The notes under the pieces are model-generated. The model worked only from the letters and a program-made list of their open reading frames with translations, ran no database searches and was not told where the DNA came from. 64,000 bases of DNA from Nannobrachium achirus (lineage: Eukaryota; Chordata; Actinopteri; Myctophiformes; Myctophidae). Within the stretch, counting starts at the first letter, position 1; every line of letters begins with the position of its first letter. This document shows positions 1 to 9,792 of the stretch, piece after piece. The position numbers and the translations under genes are program-made. The DNA lies in contig OY997639.1 of assembly GCA_963921795.1 (NCBI GenBank), positions 51,269,762 through 51,333,761 on the forward strand, in the 5' to 3' direction.

Positions 1-839
1 TGTCACTCAGTAATCACACATTACACAATGTGCAGTACACTGCAGTTCCATGGGATAAGGCTACAGCTACACAGTATAACAATTCATTCAAGACCTTGCA
101 TTCACAGCAATTAATGTGCTAAATGTGTAAATGTGCTGCCTGCAAACAATGTTAAATTTGCAGGCAGCTAGAGTTAAAATTACTGCTGTCCTCCATAGTT
201 ACAGTATTAACACACAAGTGGTGTGACTTTACCTCACATTGATAGAACATATAATCCATCCTCTCAAGGCTGACACTGGAACTAGCTAGGGCTGGGAAAT
301 AGTGTAACATTGATAGATTGATAGAAGAAGCAGGCCTGTTGTGTCTCCATAATGAATCAGCTGCGTGTGGAGGAACATTGAGATATGAGAAACACTCCGA
401 TGTAATCGCATTACATTTTTGTTCGATATGAAGTCGCTAAGATTCGACTTTTAGGGACTTTTGACATAAATATATAGATGGGTTTAGCATCCATCTGTTA
501 ATTATATCGCCTTTTTATGCCCAGGAATATGCTCTAAAAGCTGAAAATCATATTTTTCATTTCAGCTCATCTTTAACATCTCAAACACCTCCCACTACAT
601 GTGTTCTATACTACACTGTAGGTCATAACTGGGCAAATGGCGGCCATATGAGGCCCCCACCTTCACTTTATGCGGCCCGGAATACTGATATATCATTGAT
701 TTATTTCAGCCGGGCACGTTACAATTCCAAACATACAAACATGACCTGCTTTAATTACTTCAGTTTTTGACTGTATATGCAATGTGGCCCTCTGGAGTGA
801 GTTGCCCACCCCTGCTTTAGGTATATAAAAAAGTCTAAC

Positions 840-1051
840 CTAGAGGGGTTCCAGGAGATGCAGCTGCAGCTCAGTTTGCAGGAGATCTCGTGCTGCAGGG
901 ACCACTGGCTCAGGTTCATCACATCAGGAGCCTCATAGATCCTCACAACCCCATCTGCAGAGCACGTTGTCAACATGAGACCCATGTGTTTGGGCGCAAA
1001 CTTCACATCAGTCACTGATGTTCTACTGTCCACCAAGGTGGTCCTCTTTAT
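840..1051 (-). CDS. seh1l: seh1l exon 4 (last exon inside the window)
   Basis: A 212-bp exon of 70 codons plus two bases: starts [20 protein letters not shown], ends [10 protein letters not shown], acceptor TTTCAG, donor GTTAGAC. It includes the blade with [15 protein letters not shown]. It ends in phase 2 with AG, consistent with the Ser codon that follows in Seh1. The remaining exons are off the left edge; 1-839 holds intron 4 sequence and no recognisable exon. Confidence 0.95.
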
Positions 1052-1278
1052 CTGAAATCAAAGGGTGTGAGATGTTTAGGATCAGACCAAGCAAATATGA
1101 ATGTAAAAAGGTAAAGGACTATGGCTCTAATGAGTTATCGTCTTTGTAAATGTTCTACATTTGTATTAAATCTTTCACTGTCATGAGTGTTTTCTGGGTG
1201 GGTGTGACTGATCACCTTTCATTTTGAAACCAACATAGCAAAACGTGTAGTAAGACGGAATTCAGTATAACTACTTGT

Positions 1279-1530
1279 AATGTTGTGACCTCCCGACTTA
1301 ATTTCTGTACTAAGCGGTGTCTTCTCATTCATTCAGCCCGGCTTCACGTTCATATTCTCGGCTGTGAATCCAAGGAAACAGCGGTCGTTTGACACGCCGA
1401 CTTCCAAATGATTGTGGACGCCGTATTAAGAAAGTATGGATGAACTCCCCCCGGACCTAAATAATTTCGGGTCGGGGAGCCCTCCCGAACCGAAATTTGT
1501 TAGGCTCCTTATTAGAGTGTGAAACGACCC
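1279..1530. mobile_element. Truncated copy of the Harbinger-like MITE found at 43-46 kb
   Basis: Lies in seh1l intron 3. It matches the ends of the triple MITE array at 43,061-45,897: the left-side block with TCATTCATTCAGCCCGGC and the right end finishing CGACCC followed by TAA. The (CA)n core and the left terminal repeat are missing, so it is an internally deleted relic. Confidence 0.75.
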
Positions 1531-1557
1531 TAAAGATGATACAGAAGTCATACTAAC

Positions 1558-1704
1558 CCAGTGGCTCTGTCCTCGTTGTTTGTCATTGGACTCTCCTACT
1601 ATCTCCTCCCAGACAGCTGCTGTCCTGTCGAAGGAGCAGGATGCCAGCACCTGTCCAAACTCTGGATGAGCCCATGTCACTCTCCACACAGACCCACTGT
1701 GTGT
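1558..1704 (-). CDS. seh1l: seh1l exon 3
   Basis: A 147-bp exon of 49 codons from [18 protein letters not shown] to GQSHW, acceptor ATCCAG, donor GTTAGT. It holds a full WD blade ([12 protein letters not shown]). The sequence is nearly invariant among vertebrates, as expected for a Y-complex scaffold subunit. Confidence 0.96.
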
Positions 1705-1780
1705 CTGGATAGAAGTATGAAGAACTACTGTCAGCGTCAAATCAGTGAATTCTAAACGATGATCAAGGCAAAGGATAGAG

Positions 1781-2161
1781 CAGGGGTCTTCAACAGGGGG
1801 TCCTCAGAGTTACTACAGGGGGGCTGCCAAATCTTTGTTATAGGATCATTCTTTTAACATCTTGAACCCTCACATCCCTATTCTGAGGAGAACTTGCGCC
1901 AAAGATAGCAGATCTACAAGCTGCGAGGCGTTGAGACTTGTAGATCAGCTATTTTCGACAAATAGGTTTGGTGTAGAGGTAAAAAAAGAGTGAAAGGTCA
2001 AGTTAACTAAAACATGAATCCAACAGACTGACTGATGACAGTGCTGTCAAACAAGTCTAAGATCTGCATCACACATTTATACAATATGCAGAGGGGGTCC
2101 ATGGACTCCCTGCTTCATCTCTCTCTCAGCTAAGGGGTCCTTAAAACGTTGAAGACCCCTG
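1781..2161. mobile_element. hAT MITE, 381 bp, perfect 8-bp target duplication
   Basis: In seh1l intron 2. Termini are CAGGGGTCTTCAAC and GTTGAAGACCCCTG as inverted repeats, flanked on both sides by GGATAGAG (1773-1780 and 2162-2169). An 8-bp duplication with CAG-type ends is the hAT signature. No transposase; non-autonomous. It contains one copy of the palindromic AGATCTACAAGCT motif at about 1903-1957. Confidence 0.9.
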
Positions 2162-2238
2162 GGATAGAGTAAGAAATGTTGTCTTCAAAAACAAAATGAT
2201 ACAGACAGTTGTGTAATTAGAAACTAGCAGTAGTTTAC

Positions 2239-2289
2239 CTTCCAGCTAGCTGTGCAATGCCACTCTCCATTCTCACTTTTGTCCCATAC
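2239..2289 (-). CDS. seh1l: seh1l exon 2
   Basis: A 51-bp exon of 17 codons, [17 protein letters not shown], between acceptor CCAG and donor GTAAAC. It completes blade 1 of the propeller and joins exon 1 (ends in K) and exon 3 (starts THSGS) in phase 0. It is too short to appear as an ORF and was found by translating toward the conserved TASWKTHSGSVW junction of Seh1. Confidence 0.94.
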
Positions 2290-2773
2290 CTGGATGTAAT
2301 CAGATGAGAATGTAAAGTTAAAAGTGACTGTGTGTCATCCACATGTGAATCTCAAACAGCTCCTCTTTCACACTGCTAAATGAAAACATAATGCATACTG
2401 TAGGGGCTTTTACCAATAAGCCCTACCGAGGGCAATGAGCATAAAAACATAGGCTTGACGCGTGTATGTGTATATTAATTCAATGTCCAGAGTTGTCACA
2501 TATATTTGGATATGTCAATCCTTTAATTGACACAAAAGATAATGCACAAAAACTCCTTTTAACAAAAACATGGAATGCCGACCTGCACAGCAAACTCACG
2601 GTAAACACGGTCGAAAACCGTTTGCTTCCTTCCTCACATTGCCCCACCTGGCCGCAATCAAGGCCAGGTATAAATCAAGTTACCATGGCAACCGTCAATG
2701 AGTGACAGCTGACATCAGCACCATGGCAACCACCTGAAGTGTACATGACAACTGGCAAGGCCAGACCAGACCA

Positions 2774-3277
2774 TCTAACATATAATTTTCCGAATGTCTG
2801 TCTGTCTGTCTGAGTGTCTGTCTGAAACAGCGTTTCTCATCAGTGGCTGGAGCAATTGCTCTGAAATCGCATCACCATTAGCATATGAACACACCTAACA
2901 TAACTGTGAAGCCCGTTTGTCACTTTCACAAATCATATACTGTATATTAGCATTTTTATGGTGTATCTACTATCCATTCTGCATCTAGCATGAGGCACCA
3001 TGTTTAACCAGCAGGGGGGGGGGGTGTCTGGCCCTGTTACAGATGTTGTCCAAAAATCATGCAGATTGGTACACAGTATCTCTGTAGCCATTAAACTGAA
3101 CAGGTATTTTTTACATTGATGCTCCTACATATTATCATGCAAGCACCAGTTAAATTTACTTTCCATCCCTCATATACTGTGTGCAGTGCACATCCCATAA
3201 CCCACACACTGCACATCATGTCGGAGCACATATCTTTGAACGGGTAGAGCACATATCTTTGAACGGGTAAGGGCTAG
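2774..3277. mobile_element. Helitron-like non-autonomous element, copy 1
   Basis: In seh1l intron 2. Starts TCTAACATATAATTTTC after an A and ends GGGCTAG before a T, the A|TC...CTAG|T arrangement of Helitrons, with no target duplication. A second copy at 21,091-21,677 has the same two boundaries in unrelated flanks. Inside are a (GTCT)n run, a G-homopolymer and, near the end, a 24-bp direct duplication. No clear 3' hairpin, so the Helitron label is an inference. Confidence 0.6.
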
Positions 3278-3727
3278 TTCATTTAAATAAACAAAATAAA
3301 AAGAATCAATAATGTCAATTTGGCTCCAACACATACCATCAGTGTGTTAACAAAATTCATATTTAATCTATCTAATCTAATATATACCAAATCTATTTCT
3401 TACTTTTTGTAAGATTTGATTGAAGGGATAGCCCCTTGAGATGCAACATCTCATTTTCAACACGGACCCTTTAAATGAATGGGTGAGCTGGACTCTCCAG
3501 CCTGTTAGCCTAGCTTTGATAATTGTATGACCGACCAATAACAACAACAACATGGCTAACAATACATCAGCCGGGTAAAACTGCCCCAGGGCCAGGCAGT
3601 CAATGAATAATAACAGGTGGCTGAGAATGATACTCAGAAAATCGAATTAACATTGACATGCTAATATTAACAACATAGCCGAAACGCTAATAATGCTAAC
3701 GTTAGCGACTGAATGTTTTTAACGTAC

Positions 3728-3838
3728 CTTGACACTTTGGTCACTGGAACAAGTTGCCATTCTCCGGCCATGGAAATCATACGACACATCGTGGATTAAA
3801 TCTTTATGATCTGCAGCAATACTTCGAGCCACAAACAT
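3728..3838 (-). CDS. seh1l: seh1l exon 1: nucleoporin Seh1 N-terminus
   Basis: First coding exon, 37 codons from ATG at 3838 to AAG, followed by donor GTACGTT. It reads [18 protein letters not shown] and continues into the first WD blade, which I recognise as vertebrate SEH1L. Seh1 is a WD40 beta-propeller subunit of the Nup107-160 Y-complex of the nuclear pore, present at kinetochores in mitosis, and also part of GATOR2, which controls mTORC1 at the lysosome. The family protein is about 360 residues; exons 1-4 here supply residues 1-174 and the rest lies beyond the left edge. All four exons are in phase with no stop or frameshift, so the gene looks functional. Exon order, phases and splice sites were read directly from the sequence; the name is from family knowledge. 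Confidence 0.96.
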
Positions 3839-3977
3839 GTTTGTAGCATCACCAGTCACCTCCACAGACCACTTAGCTTACAACACCAGCTTCAGTTCAC
3901 TAGTTGGAAACCTGTCACGTGTGCGTGATATTGAAACGTAACGGCATTGCCGCAAGTCCCGGAAAAGACGCGCTGTG

Positions 3978-3982
3978 ATTGG
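3978..3982 (-). promoter_or_regulatory. CCAAT box in the seh1l promoter
   Basis: AGCCAATCACAG on the minus strand, about 140 bp upstream of the seh1l ATG, a usual position for a CCAAT box in TATA-less housekeeping promoters. An E-box core CACGTG (3914-3919) and a CCGGAA ETS-type site (3959-3964) lie between it and the ATG. Function is inferred from motif and position only. Confidence 0.5.
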
Positions 3983-4003
3983 CTGAACCGGACGTAGGGA
4001 GCG

Positions 4004-4270
4004 CTCCGTTGTAGTCACTTGGACCGCGCGAGGTGCACCAAACCCCAATTATCATGGCGTTTATCGTGCGCTTGCCCAGGCCGAGAACGATTGCATTCAC
4101 CACGGCTTCGTAACTCGCGCGGCGCTCCGCCGGCCGCGCGGCCCTGGCCCGCTCTTCGGGGCCACTCGCGCCTGCGGCGCTCGGGGGCGAAGAGCAGGAC
4201 CAAGGTCCGCTGGCCTTCGCGCCGCTTGTAATGTCGTGGACAATAACTTAATGTCGTGGACAATAACTGT
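4004..4270. repeat. GC-rich dispersed repeat at the seh1l promoter
   Basis: CpG-dense block, including GCGCGGCCCTGGCCCGCTC, homologous in inverted orientation to about 55,480-55,700, which is the core of a piggyBac-like MITE. It ends in two direct copies of TAATGTCGTGGACAATAAC. It is therefore element-derived CpG-rich DNA just upstream of seh1l, not a host exon, although open frames cross it on both strands. Confidence 0.65.
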
Positions 4271-4402
4271 GACATCTAACCATAAAACGAGCGCTCCCTT
4301 CGTGTATGCCGTTACCTTTAGATACCACGCCCCTCGCGTCCGTCGTTTGTTGCTTTTGTATGGTTGGCGGGTGCATTAGATTCCGTTTGAGCCGTAGGAT
4401 GT

Positions 4403-4412
4403 GCGCATGCGC
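4403..4412. promoter_or_regulatory. NRF1-type palindrome
   Basis: GCGCATGCGC is a perfect match to the NRF1 consensus, frequent in promoters of housekeeping genes. It lies about 565 bp upstream of the seh1l ATG, separated from it by the GC-rich repeat. It may belong to seh1l or to a transcript going the other way; no plus-strand exon is recognised here. Confidence 0.45.
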
Positions 4413-5159
4413 GCCTTGGGTCTAAGTCAAGAGACTCACTGATAGTTTTTCTGTTTTAAGTCTTGTTGATGAATTCTACCGTAAGGATTGTCTTTTAAAT
4501 TATACCCAAGAGTACCACAACAAATGTATGTAAACAGGTCTTGCTGACATTGTGTCTAGGGGGGGCACATATTTTAAATGTTTCAGTTAAAAGATGTCCT
4601 TTCTATTTTTTTGAATGAGCCATGCCGCATCAGGGCGCAATGTTGCCATCTAGTGAACATAAATGGAATGACAACCTTGTCTCATCCAAAATCCAAACAA
4701 CAGTTGGGAACACAACAGTACAGTACAGTACTACAGACAAAACCATGTGGCATAGAGGTTTCCCAAACGTATACATATTTTTGGCAGGATACATTCCAGT
4801 AAGTGAAGCTTCGTTCCCCAAATATCTGTTAGTATGTGATTATTAGCTACTTCCCATCTATCCATCCATCCATCCATAACCATGAACAGGGCATGACTGT
4901 GTTAAACATGGTAAACTCTTTATTTCTGGGACCCACCATTTCAACAGAAACATAGCGTTCAAATCTTGTGCCTTACATACCTGGAATACTTTACAGGCTT
5001 CACTTAAGTATAAATCTCTTGTTCCCCAAGGACACTTTAAATCGGACACATCAACTTTGGTCAATCAAAACTGTAGGCTACCTGTTTTAATTGATGTTGA
5101 TAATTCATGCAATGGAATTTTCTTTGGGTCATTTGTTTTATTAATTTACATATTAACAA

Positions 5160-5397
5160 GTAGGTCGGGAGTGGCTTATTGTCGGTATCAGCCGGTAACA
5201 CGCGGGAGTCTGTCCCCGTTACAATGCGCTAGACCCCTGGGAGATGGACTGCTGAGGTGGAGCGCCACACCTACCATCAGCTCCCAGTACTTGCCGCACG
5301 ACTTGCTACTCATACGCTGAGTTGGCGGTGCCCGGAATCGAACCCATGACCTTGCGGTGCAAAGGCGAGAGCTCTACCGACTGAGCTACCCGGGCAC
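5160..5397 (-). mobile_element. tRNA-derived SINE
   Basis: On the minus strand the unit starts GTGCCCGGGTAGCTCAGTCG. Box A (TAGCTCAGTCGG) is at 5377-5388 and box B (GGTTCGATTCC) at 5334-5344, good RNA polymerase III promoter elements. The cloverleaf is defective (extra bases after the acceptor strand, mismatched T stem), and about 170 bp of tRNA-unrelated body follows, so this is a SINE and not a tRNA gene. Flanking sequence from 4,450 to 6,100 holds no recognised gene. Confidence 0.8.
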
Positions 5398-6114
5398 TAT
5401 GTCTTCTCATTTCTTTTGCATATTGTTGTTGTGTTTTGTATAATTGTTTTGTACATTTGTTGTAATCTCGGCACTGCTGAAAAAGAGGGTACCAGCCAGG
5501 CCTGGAATTTCGTCATTTTTGGGGCAAGGTCACTTGGCCTTTGTTGTTGTCCATTTTTTGAGGGCACAAAGGCCAAATGCCAGGGCTGGAAGACCATCAA
5601 ATAAAACAAGATGTAGCTCAGCCCAGCACCAGTCAAAGTCACTGGATTGGTTTAAAGATGGAGACTTGGGGAGTCAAGATTTCAGAATCTCAACAAAAGA
5701 CACAGGTGTCCATGACAAGAAAGAGACACCAGTGTCTACTGTCTACATATTGACAAGAAAGAGACAGAGGAGAAAGTGCTGGGGCATTAAGGCCACTGTG
5801 GTCTCAGGTCATAGCATTTCTTTGAGGGGCATAAGGCCAAACTGAGGGGCAACGGCGGCCATGGCCTTCATGGCCTCTATTAAATTCCTGCCCACCAGCC
5901 CTCAGTGTGTTACAGAGAAGATTATTTTCAGAATATTTACTGTATTAGACCATTTTAACAAATGCTTGAATGTCAATACAAATGAAATAAATAAATAAAT
6001 CCTTTAAAAACAACAACCGAAAAACTAAATTCAAATCAAATACACCTTCCCATGGAATGATTGTTATTCAACAGTGTGTGGAAGCTAAAATTGAACCAAC
6101 AGCAGTGGGGGAAA

Positions 6115-6220
6115 CTAATCGACCACCTCCATCCCGGATGCGTCGTCCTCCGCATCCTCGTCTGAGCCCAGGTCATCTTTCTTAATACCTGGAGCAGACA
6201 CAGAGGAAGGTTCTTCCTCC
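6115..6220 (-). CDS. Possible last coding exon with acidic tail (unassigned)
   Basis: On the minus strand an acidic frame (KKDDLGSDEDAEDDASG) ends MEVVD and stop TAG at 6117-6115. The composition looks like a genuine acidic C-terminus. Possible acceptors sit just upstream (TTTATAG, GGGAG). I cannot name the gene: the last residues resemble the cytosolic Hsp90 tail, but nothing upstream supports Hsp90. It could also be a retrocopy fragment. Confidence 0.25.
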
Positions 6221-6771
6221 CAAATAAAAACTATAAACAAACTAAGCTCTGATTACTAAAACTATGACTAAATGTGATAAAAACTAACAAGGGCGATTGA
6301 AACTGTCTGACATTTAAAGAATGGCTCATAAAGTGGGTGAGAGGGCCAAGGGGGTCTTGTAAAAAAAATAAAAGGAAAAGAAAAAAGACTGAAATGGCAA
6401 ATTGACCAGTGACTTTTGTGCCTGGACAAGTAAATGGGAAATGTATTTGTCCAGAGGACAATGTGCCTCAAGAAGTTAATGTCTAGCCCTGCTACTAGAT
6501 AACCCCCGACCCTGCCAAGATGGCTGCCCGGGGAAGGGGCAGCCCAGTGTGACACCAACTTTGCAAGCCCCATTGATAATAGCACCACAGTAGCGCCAGC
6601 GGCACTATTGCTGCTCACTGCTCCACAGTCACGATCGACAAGTCGCCCAAAATATGTTCTTCATCTCCTGGAAGCCATCATCTATATCTTCATCGTCTTC
6701 CTCTACCTCAACTTCTCATAATGATCTTTTTCTATGCTTGGACCCTGTTTGTTGTTTGATTGTAATGGGCT

Positions 6772-6960
<189 letters not shown>

Positions 6961-6985
6961 CAAACGTGCGTGCAAATATGCTATG

Positions 6986-8017
6986 TCATTTGTTTCTGAT
7001 GCTGTTGGTAGTCATGGTTGCCAGTTCCCACCTGATGTCATGTGGGAGTTCAGACTGCTCCAGGCCATAATGAATAACTGATAACTTGCATAATGTATTT
7101 AAAGTAGGACATAAATCTAAGATGTACAGGTCATCAAGAGCTGTGATGCGTGATGTGCCTCCAAAGATAATGATACAATCTCCCTCCATGCAACAGCACA
7201 TGTCTCTCATCCTACATGGGTCTTTCCCCTTGGGCTCAACCTGCTTCCAGGAGAAGGTCTCTGGACTGAATTTCCACAGATCATTGAAGAGCTGGTTCCT
7301 GTAACCGCCACCGAATATGTACAGCTCTCCATTGTAGGCAAAGGCTGAATGACAACTGCGTTCTTCTGGGATAAGGCCTACAGAAGGCATGCTCAGCCAG
7401 CAGTTGGTCTCTGTGTCAAACACTCTGATGCTGTTGTAGTAGCCGATGTGTTCCCCTTCGCCCCCAAATACAAACATCTTTGTCCCGATGATGGTAGCAG
7501 AGTGAGCTACCGAAGGAGGTGGAGTTCCTCTGGTGTTAATTAAAGACCAGACCATATTGGTGGTGTCCAACTTGTACATGTCATCAGCAAATTTAGTCAG
7601 CTCGGTGTTTCCTCCATACACATACATGACCTTCTTCAGGACACAGGATGAGTGGAGCCACCTTGTTTCTGGAATAGTTCCTGAAATATTGGGTTTGAAC
7701 CAGCTGTAGGTGTCGATATCAAAGGTATAAAGCAAATCCCTCCCCAGATGTAAAGGAAACCCTCCCCAGATGTAGACAATTTCTTCTACCAGCACAGCTG
7801 TGTGGAAACATATTGCTGGAGGGAAACACATTCCATTTGTCACTGGGGGCAACTTCCTCCAATGCAAGGACAATGTGTTGAAGATGTAGACTTCAATCTG
7901 ATCAGCGCTCATGTAGCTGTTGTGTCCTCCAAATGAGTACAGCTTGTGTCCGACGACCACAGCAGCATGGTAGTAATCCTTAGGTCCTCCTTTCAAATGT
8001 ATGGTCCAGTGAATCAT
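6986..8017 (-). CDS. klhdc3-like: Intronless kelch-domain protein, KLHDC3-like (retrogene)
   Basis: Intact 343-codon frame. I take the Met at 8017 as start because MIHWTIHLKGG aligns with the KLHDC3 N-terminus; an in-frame ATG 11 codons upstream (8050) is possible. Six kelch repeats are marked by FGG/WGG/YGG motifs near residues 30, 84, 134, 187, 244 and 301. The C-terminus holds a BC box (TLCKLSV, from residue 308) and a Cul2 box (LPHDI, 324-328), which recruit Elongin B/C and Cullin-2. Family knowledge: KLHDC3 is a substrate receptor of CRL2 ubiquitin ligases for proteins with C-terminal glycine degrons. The parent gene is multi-exon, while this copy has no introns and no disabling change, so a processed retrogene is likely; no poly(A) or flanking duplication remains visible. 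It ends TTNSIRNK, so the usual C-terminal tail is replaced. Other KLHDC paralogues fit less well. Confidence 0.85.
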   Translation of the reverse strand: MIHWTIHLKGGPKDYYHAAVVVGHKLYSFGGHNSYMSADQIEVYIFNTLSLHWRKLPPVTNGMCFPPAICFHTAVLVEEIVYIWGGFPLHLGRDLLYTFDIDTYSWFKPNISGTIPETRWLHSSCVLKKVMYVYGGNTELTKFADDMYKLDTTNMVWSLINTRGTPPPSVAHSATIIGTKMFVFGGEGEHIGYYNSIRVFDTETNCWLSMPSVGLIPEERSCHSAFAYNGELYIFGGGYRNQLFNDLWKFSPETFSWKQVEPKGKDPCRMRDMCCCMEGDCIIIFGGTSRITALDDLYILDLCPTLNTLCKLSVIHYGLEQSELPHDIRWELATMTTNSIRNK

Positions 8018-8202
8018 TTTACCCTCCAGCTCCCCTGTGAATCTGTGCAACTAATTTACAGCATAAGTTGTTAAACTACAGCCCAATTAGTTGGGAAAAA
8101 TTGTTGAATGACACTGTTAATTGGAAATTTACTTTTAAAGCACAATTGCATTTGATGTGATGATGTTGTTTGGATGTCATTGTGTGATGACGTAATTAAG
8201 CA

Positions 8203-8340
8203 GATATACAAGCTCACAGCGCGGCACCGAGTGCCGTGCTGCGAGCTTGTCTTAGAACAACAGACTCCCTAGCTTCTGCCGTGGACTGAAGACTCACCTC
8301 TTCAGACTCCACCTATAGCACTACTGTAACACTCCCCTTC
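8203..8340 (+). mobile_element. Palindromic motif copy followed by L2-type LINE 3' fragment
   Basis: 8,207-8,251 is an imperfect 20-bp inverted repeat containing ACAAGCTCACAGC, a copy of the palindromic motif scattered through this window. From about 8,270 the plus strand reads GLKTHLFRLHL then stop, which resembles the extreme C-terminus of L2-type LINE ORF2. 8,340-8,630 shows nothing recognisable apart from a half copy of the motif near 8,560. Confidence 0.4.
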
Positions 8341-8633
8341 CCTCGATGACCACACATGAAGCTAGATAGCATTTTTAGGTTTTAGATGTTTCTTACCGAT
8401 TAGGTGCGTGGTCTACCTATGTTATTATACTTTTAACTGTTATTATACTTTTTTCTAGATTGATATTGCTATGCATTAATTGTATTGTTGTTGATGCACT
8501 GACATTATCTTGCTTATTATATTGATGTCTGGGCCTGATGATGAGCCTCTGCTAAACTGTAAACTGTAGATCTGCTATTTTTGAGTCTTTGAATATTTCA
8601 AATCCTATTACTATTTCAAAATGTTTCTATTTC

Positions 8634-8720
8634 AGTGGTGCGCAAACGTCTTCATGTGAAGGACCCCCAAAATGATATGTATTTGGCCACGGACACCCAT
8701 CTCAATATTTTAGCTCCAAC
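8634..8720. mobile_element. hAT terminus
   Basis: CAGTGGTGCGCAAACGTC then AAGGACCCCC is the terminal sequence of a fish hAT family whose usual form is CAGTGGTTCTCAAAC. No matching opposite end or target duplication was found, so only a fragment is called. 8,720-9,470 contains no recognised gene. Confidence 0.5.
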
Positions 8721-9469
8721 CACATCACATCCTTCTGAGTCACTAAGAACAGAGTTTGAATCCGGCTCTAGTCACGTCTTGCATGTCTGCTCTCTCTCTG
8801 GCCTCCGTTTCTAGTCTCTACCCTCTACCCTCTCCTAACTAAACAGAGCAAAAACATCTCCAAAACAATCGTATATTTGTCATCTTTACTACAATGAATA
8901 CGAACTTTGTCTATTTAAATCAATTGTGAGGGTGAAACAGAGAATGCACACATCAGCCGTTGAGAATAGAACCTCAGAGTGCTTTCTCTGTTATTTTTTC
9001 TCTCTTCGCTTTGAGCAGTGCAACCTGAACTCAATGCAGGCAGCGTTTTCAAAGGAAGCATTCCTCTGAAGGCTGACAGCCAACGGCAAAGCCTAATGCT
9101 CGATGGCAGTAGGTGAGCGGGTCATAAGGAGACTTATAATATTGATATTCATTCCCAGAATTAGCTTATTAGTCATATTTAATGACACTTTAATTAAGGC
9201 AGCTGGTATGATATCACCCATATTATTCTACCTTTTTCCTCTCCGGTGTGGGTATAACAGTGCTGTCATTCATTGAGATGTATGTGAGCCTGCTGAGACT
9301 GGGACTGTCACTAGAGCAGGTGGACTGTGGGGAGAGCTCACAGCCCTGGCGTCCGTCTGCCACACCTGCACTGGAGGGGGGCGATGACACCGTCCTGATA
9401 ACATATAACACAACACAACACAGGGAGGGAATGACACAAATCAAGAGTACAGTCTTGATGAAAACCTGA

Positions 9470-9470
<1 letters not shown>

Positions 9471-9499
<29 letters not shown>
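9471..9499. repeat. 29-bp poly(C) tract
   Basis: Uninterrupted run of 29 C. Length is likely unstable and may be misassembled. Shorter G-runs occur near 3,010, 21,486 and 39,699. Confidence 0.9.
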
Positions 9500-9500
<1 letters not shown>

Positions 9501-9622
9501 GGGAGACAGAAGTTGACTTCAGGTGAACATCATTAGGAGCACTGCAGAATGAAAAGCAGAATGGTACAACAACATAACAAAACACGTTTCAACAATAAAA
9601 ACAGATAATGTAAAACCAGTGA

Positions 9623-9792
9623 CTAAAGGCTCTATCAGAGTCCTAGGTGAAGAGCTATTCACTTCACTGCGTTGTAGTTTCCTAGCTATCAATAGGCTTT
9701 GTTATGTATTTTTAGGTGATAGCTAGAAAACTACACCGCGGTGAAGTGAAATGTGAATAGCTCTTCACCCTGGACTCTGATAGAGGCTTTAG
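9623..9792. mobile_element. Foldback MITE, about 170 bp
   Basis: Near-complete inverted repeat. The left arm starts CTAAAGGCTCTATCAGAGTC and the right arm ends with its complement; the arms are about 70 bp around a short loop. No coding capacity; superfamily not assigned. It abuts the left end of the large inverted-repeat element. Confidence 0.75.

Noticed and set aside
4015..4275. Arg-rich coding exon near the seh1l promoter
   Set aside because: The frame lies in the GC-rich repeat shared with 55.5 kb and is open on both strands because of base composition.
5330..5397. Functional tRNA gene
   Set aside because: Boxes A and B are good, but the cloverleaf has extra bases after the acceptor strand and a mismatched T stem, and a SINE body follows.
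6115..6220. Hsp90 gene or pseudogene
   Set aside because: Only the last few residues resemble Hsp90; upstream residues and flanking DNA do not.
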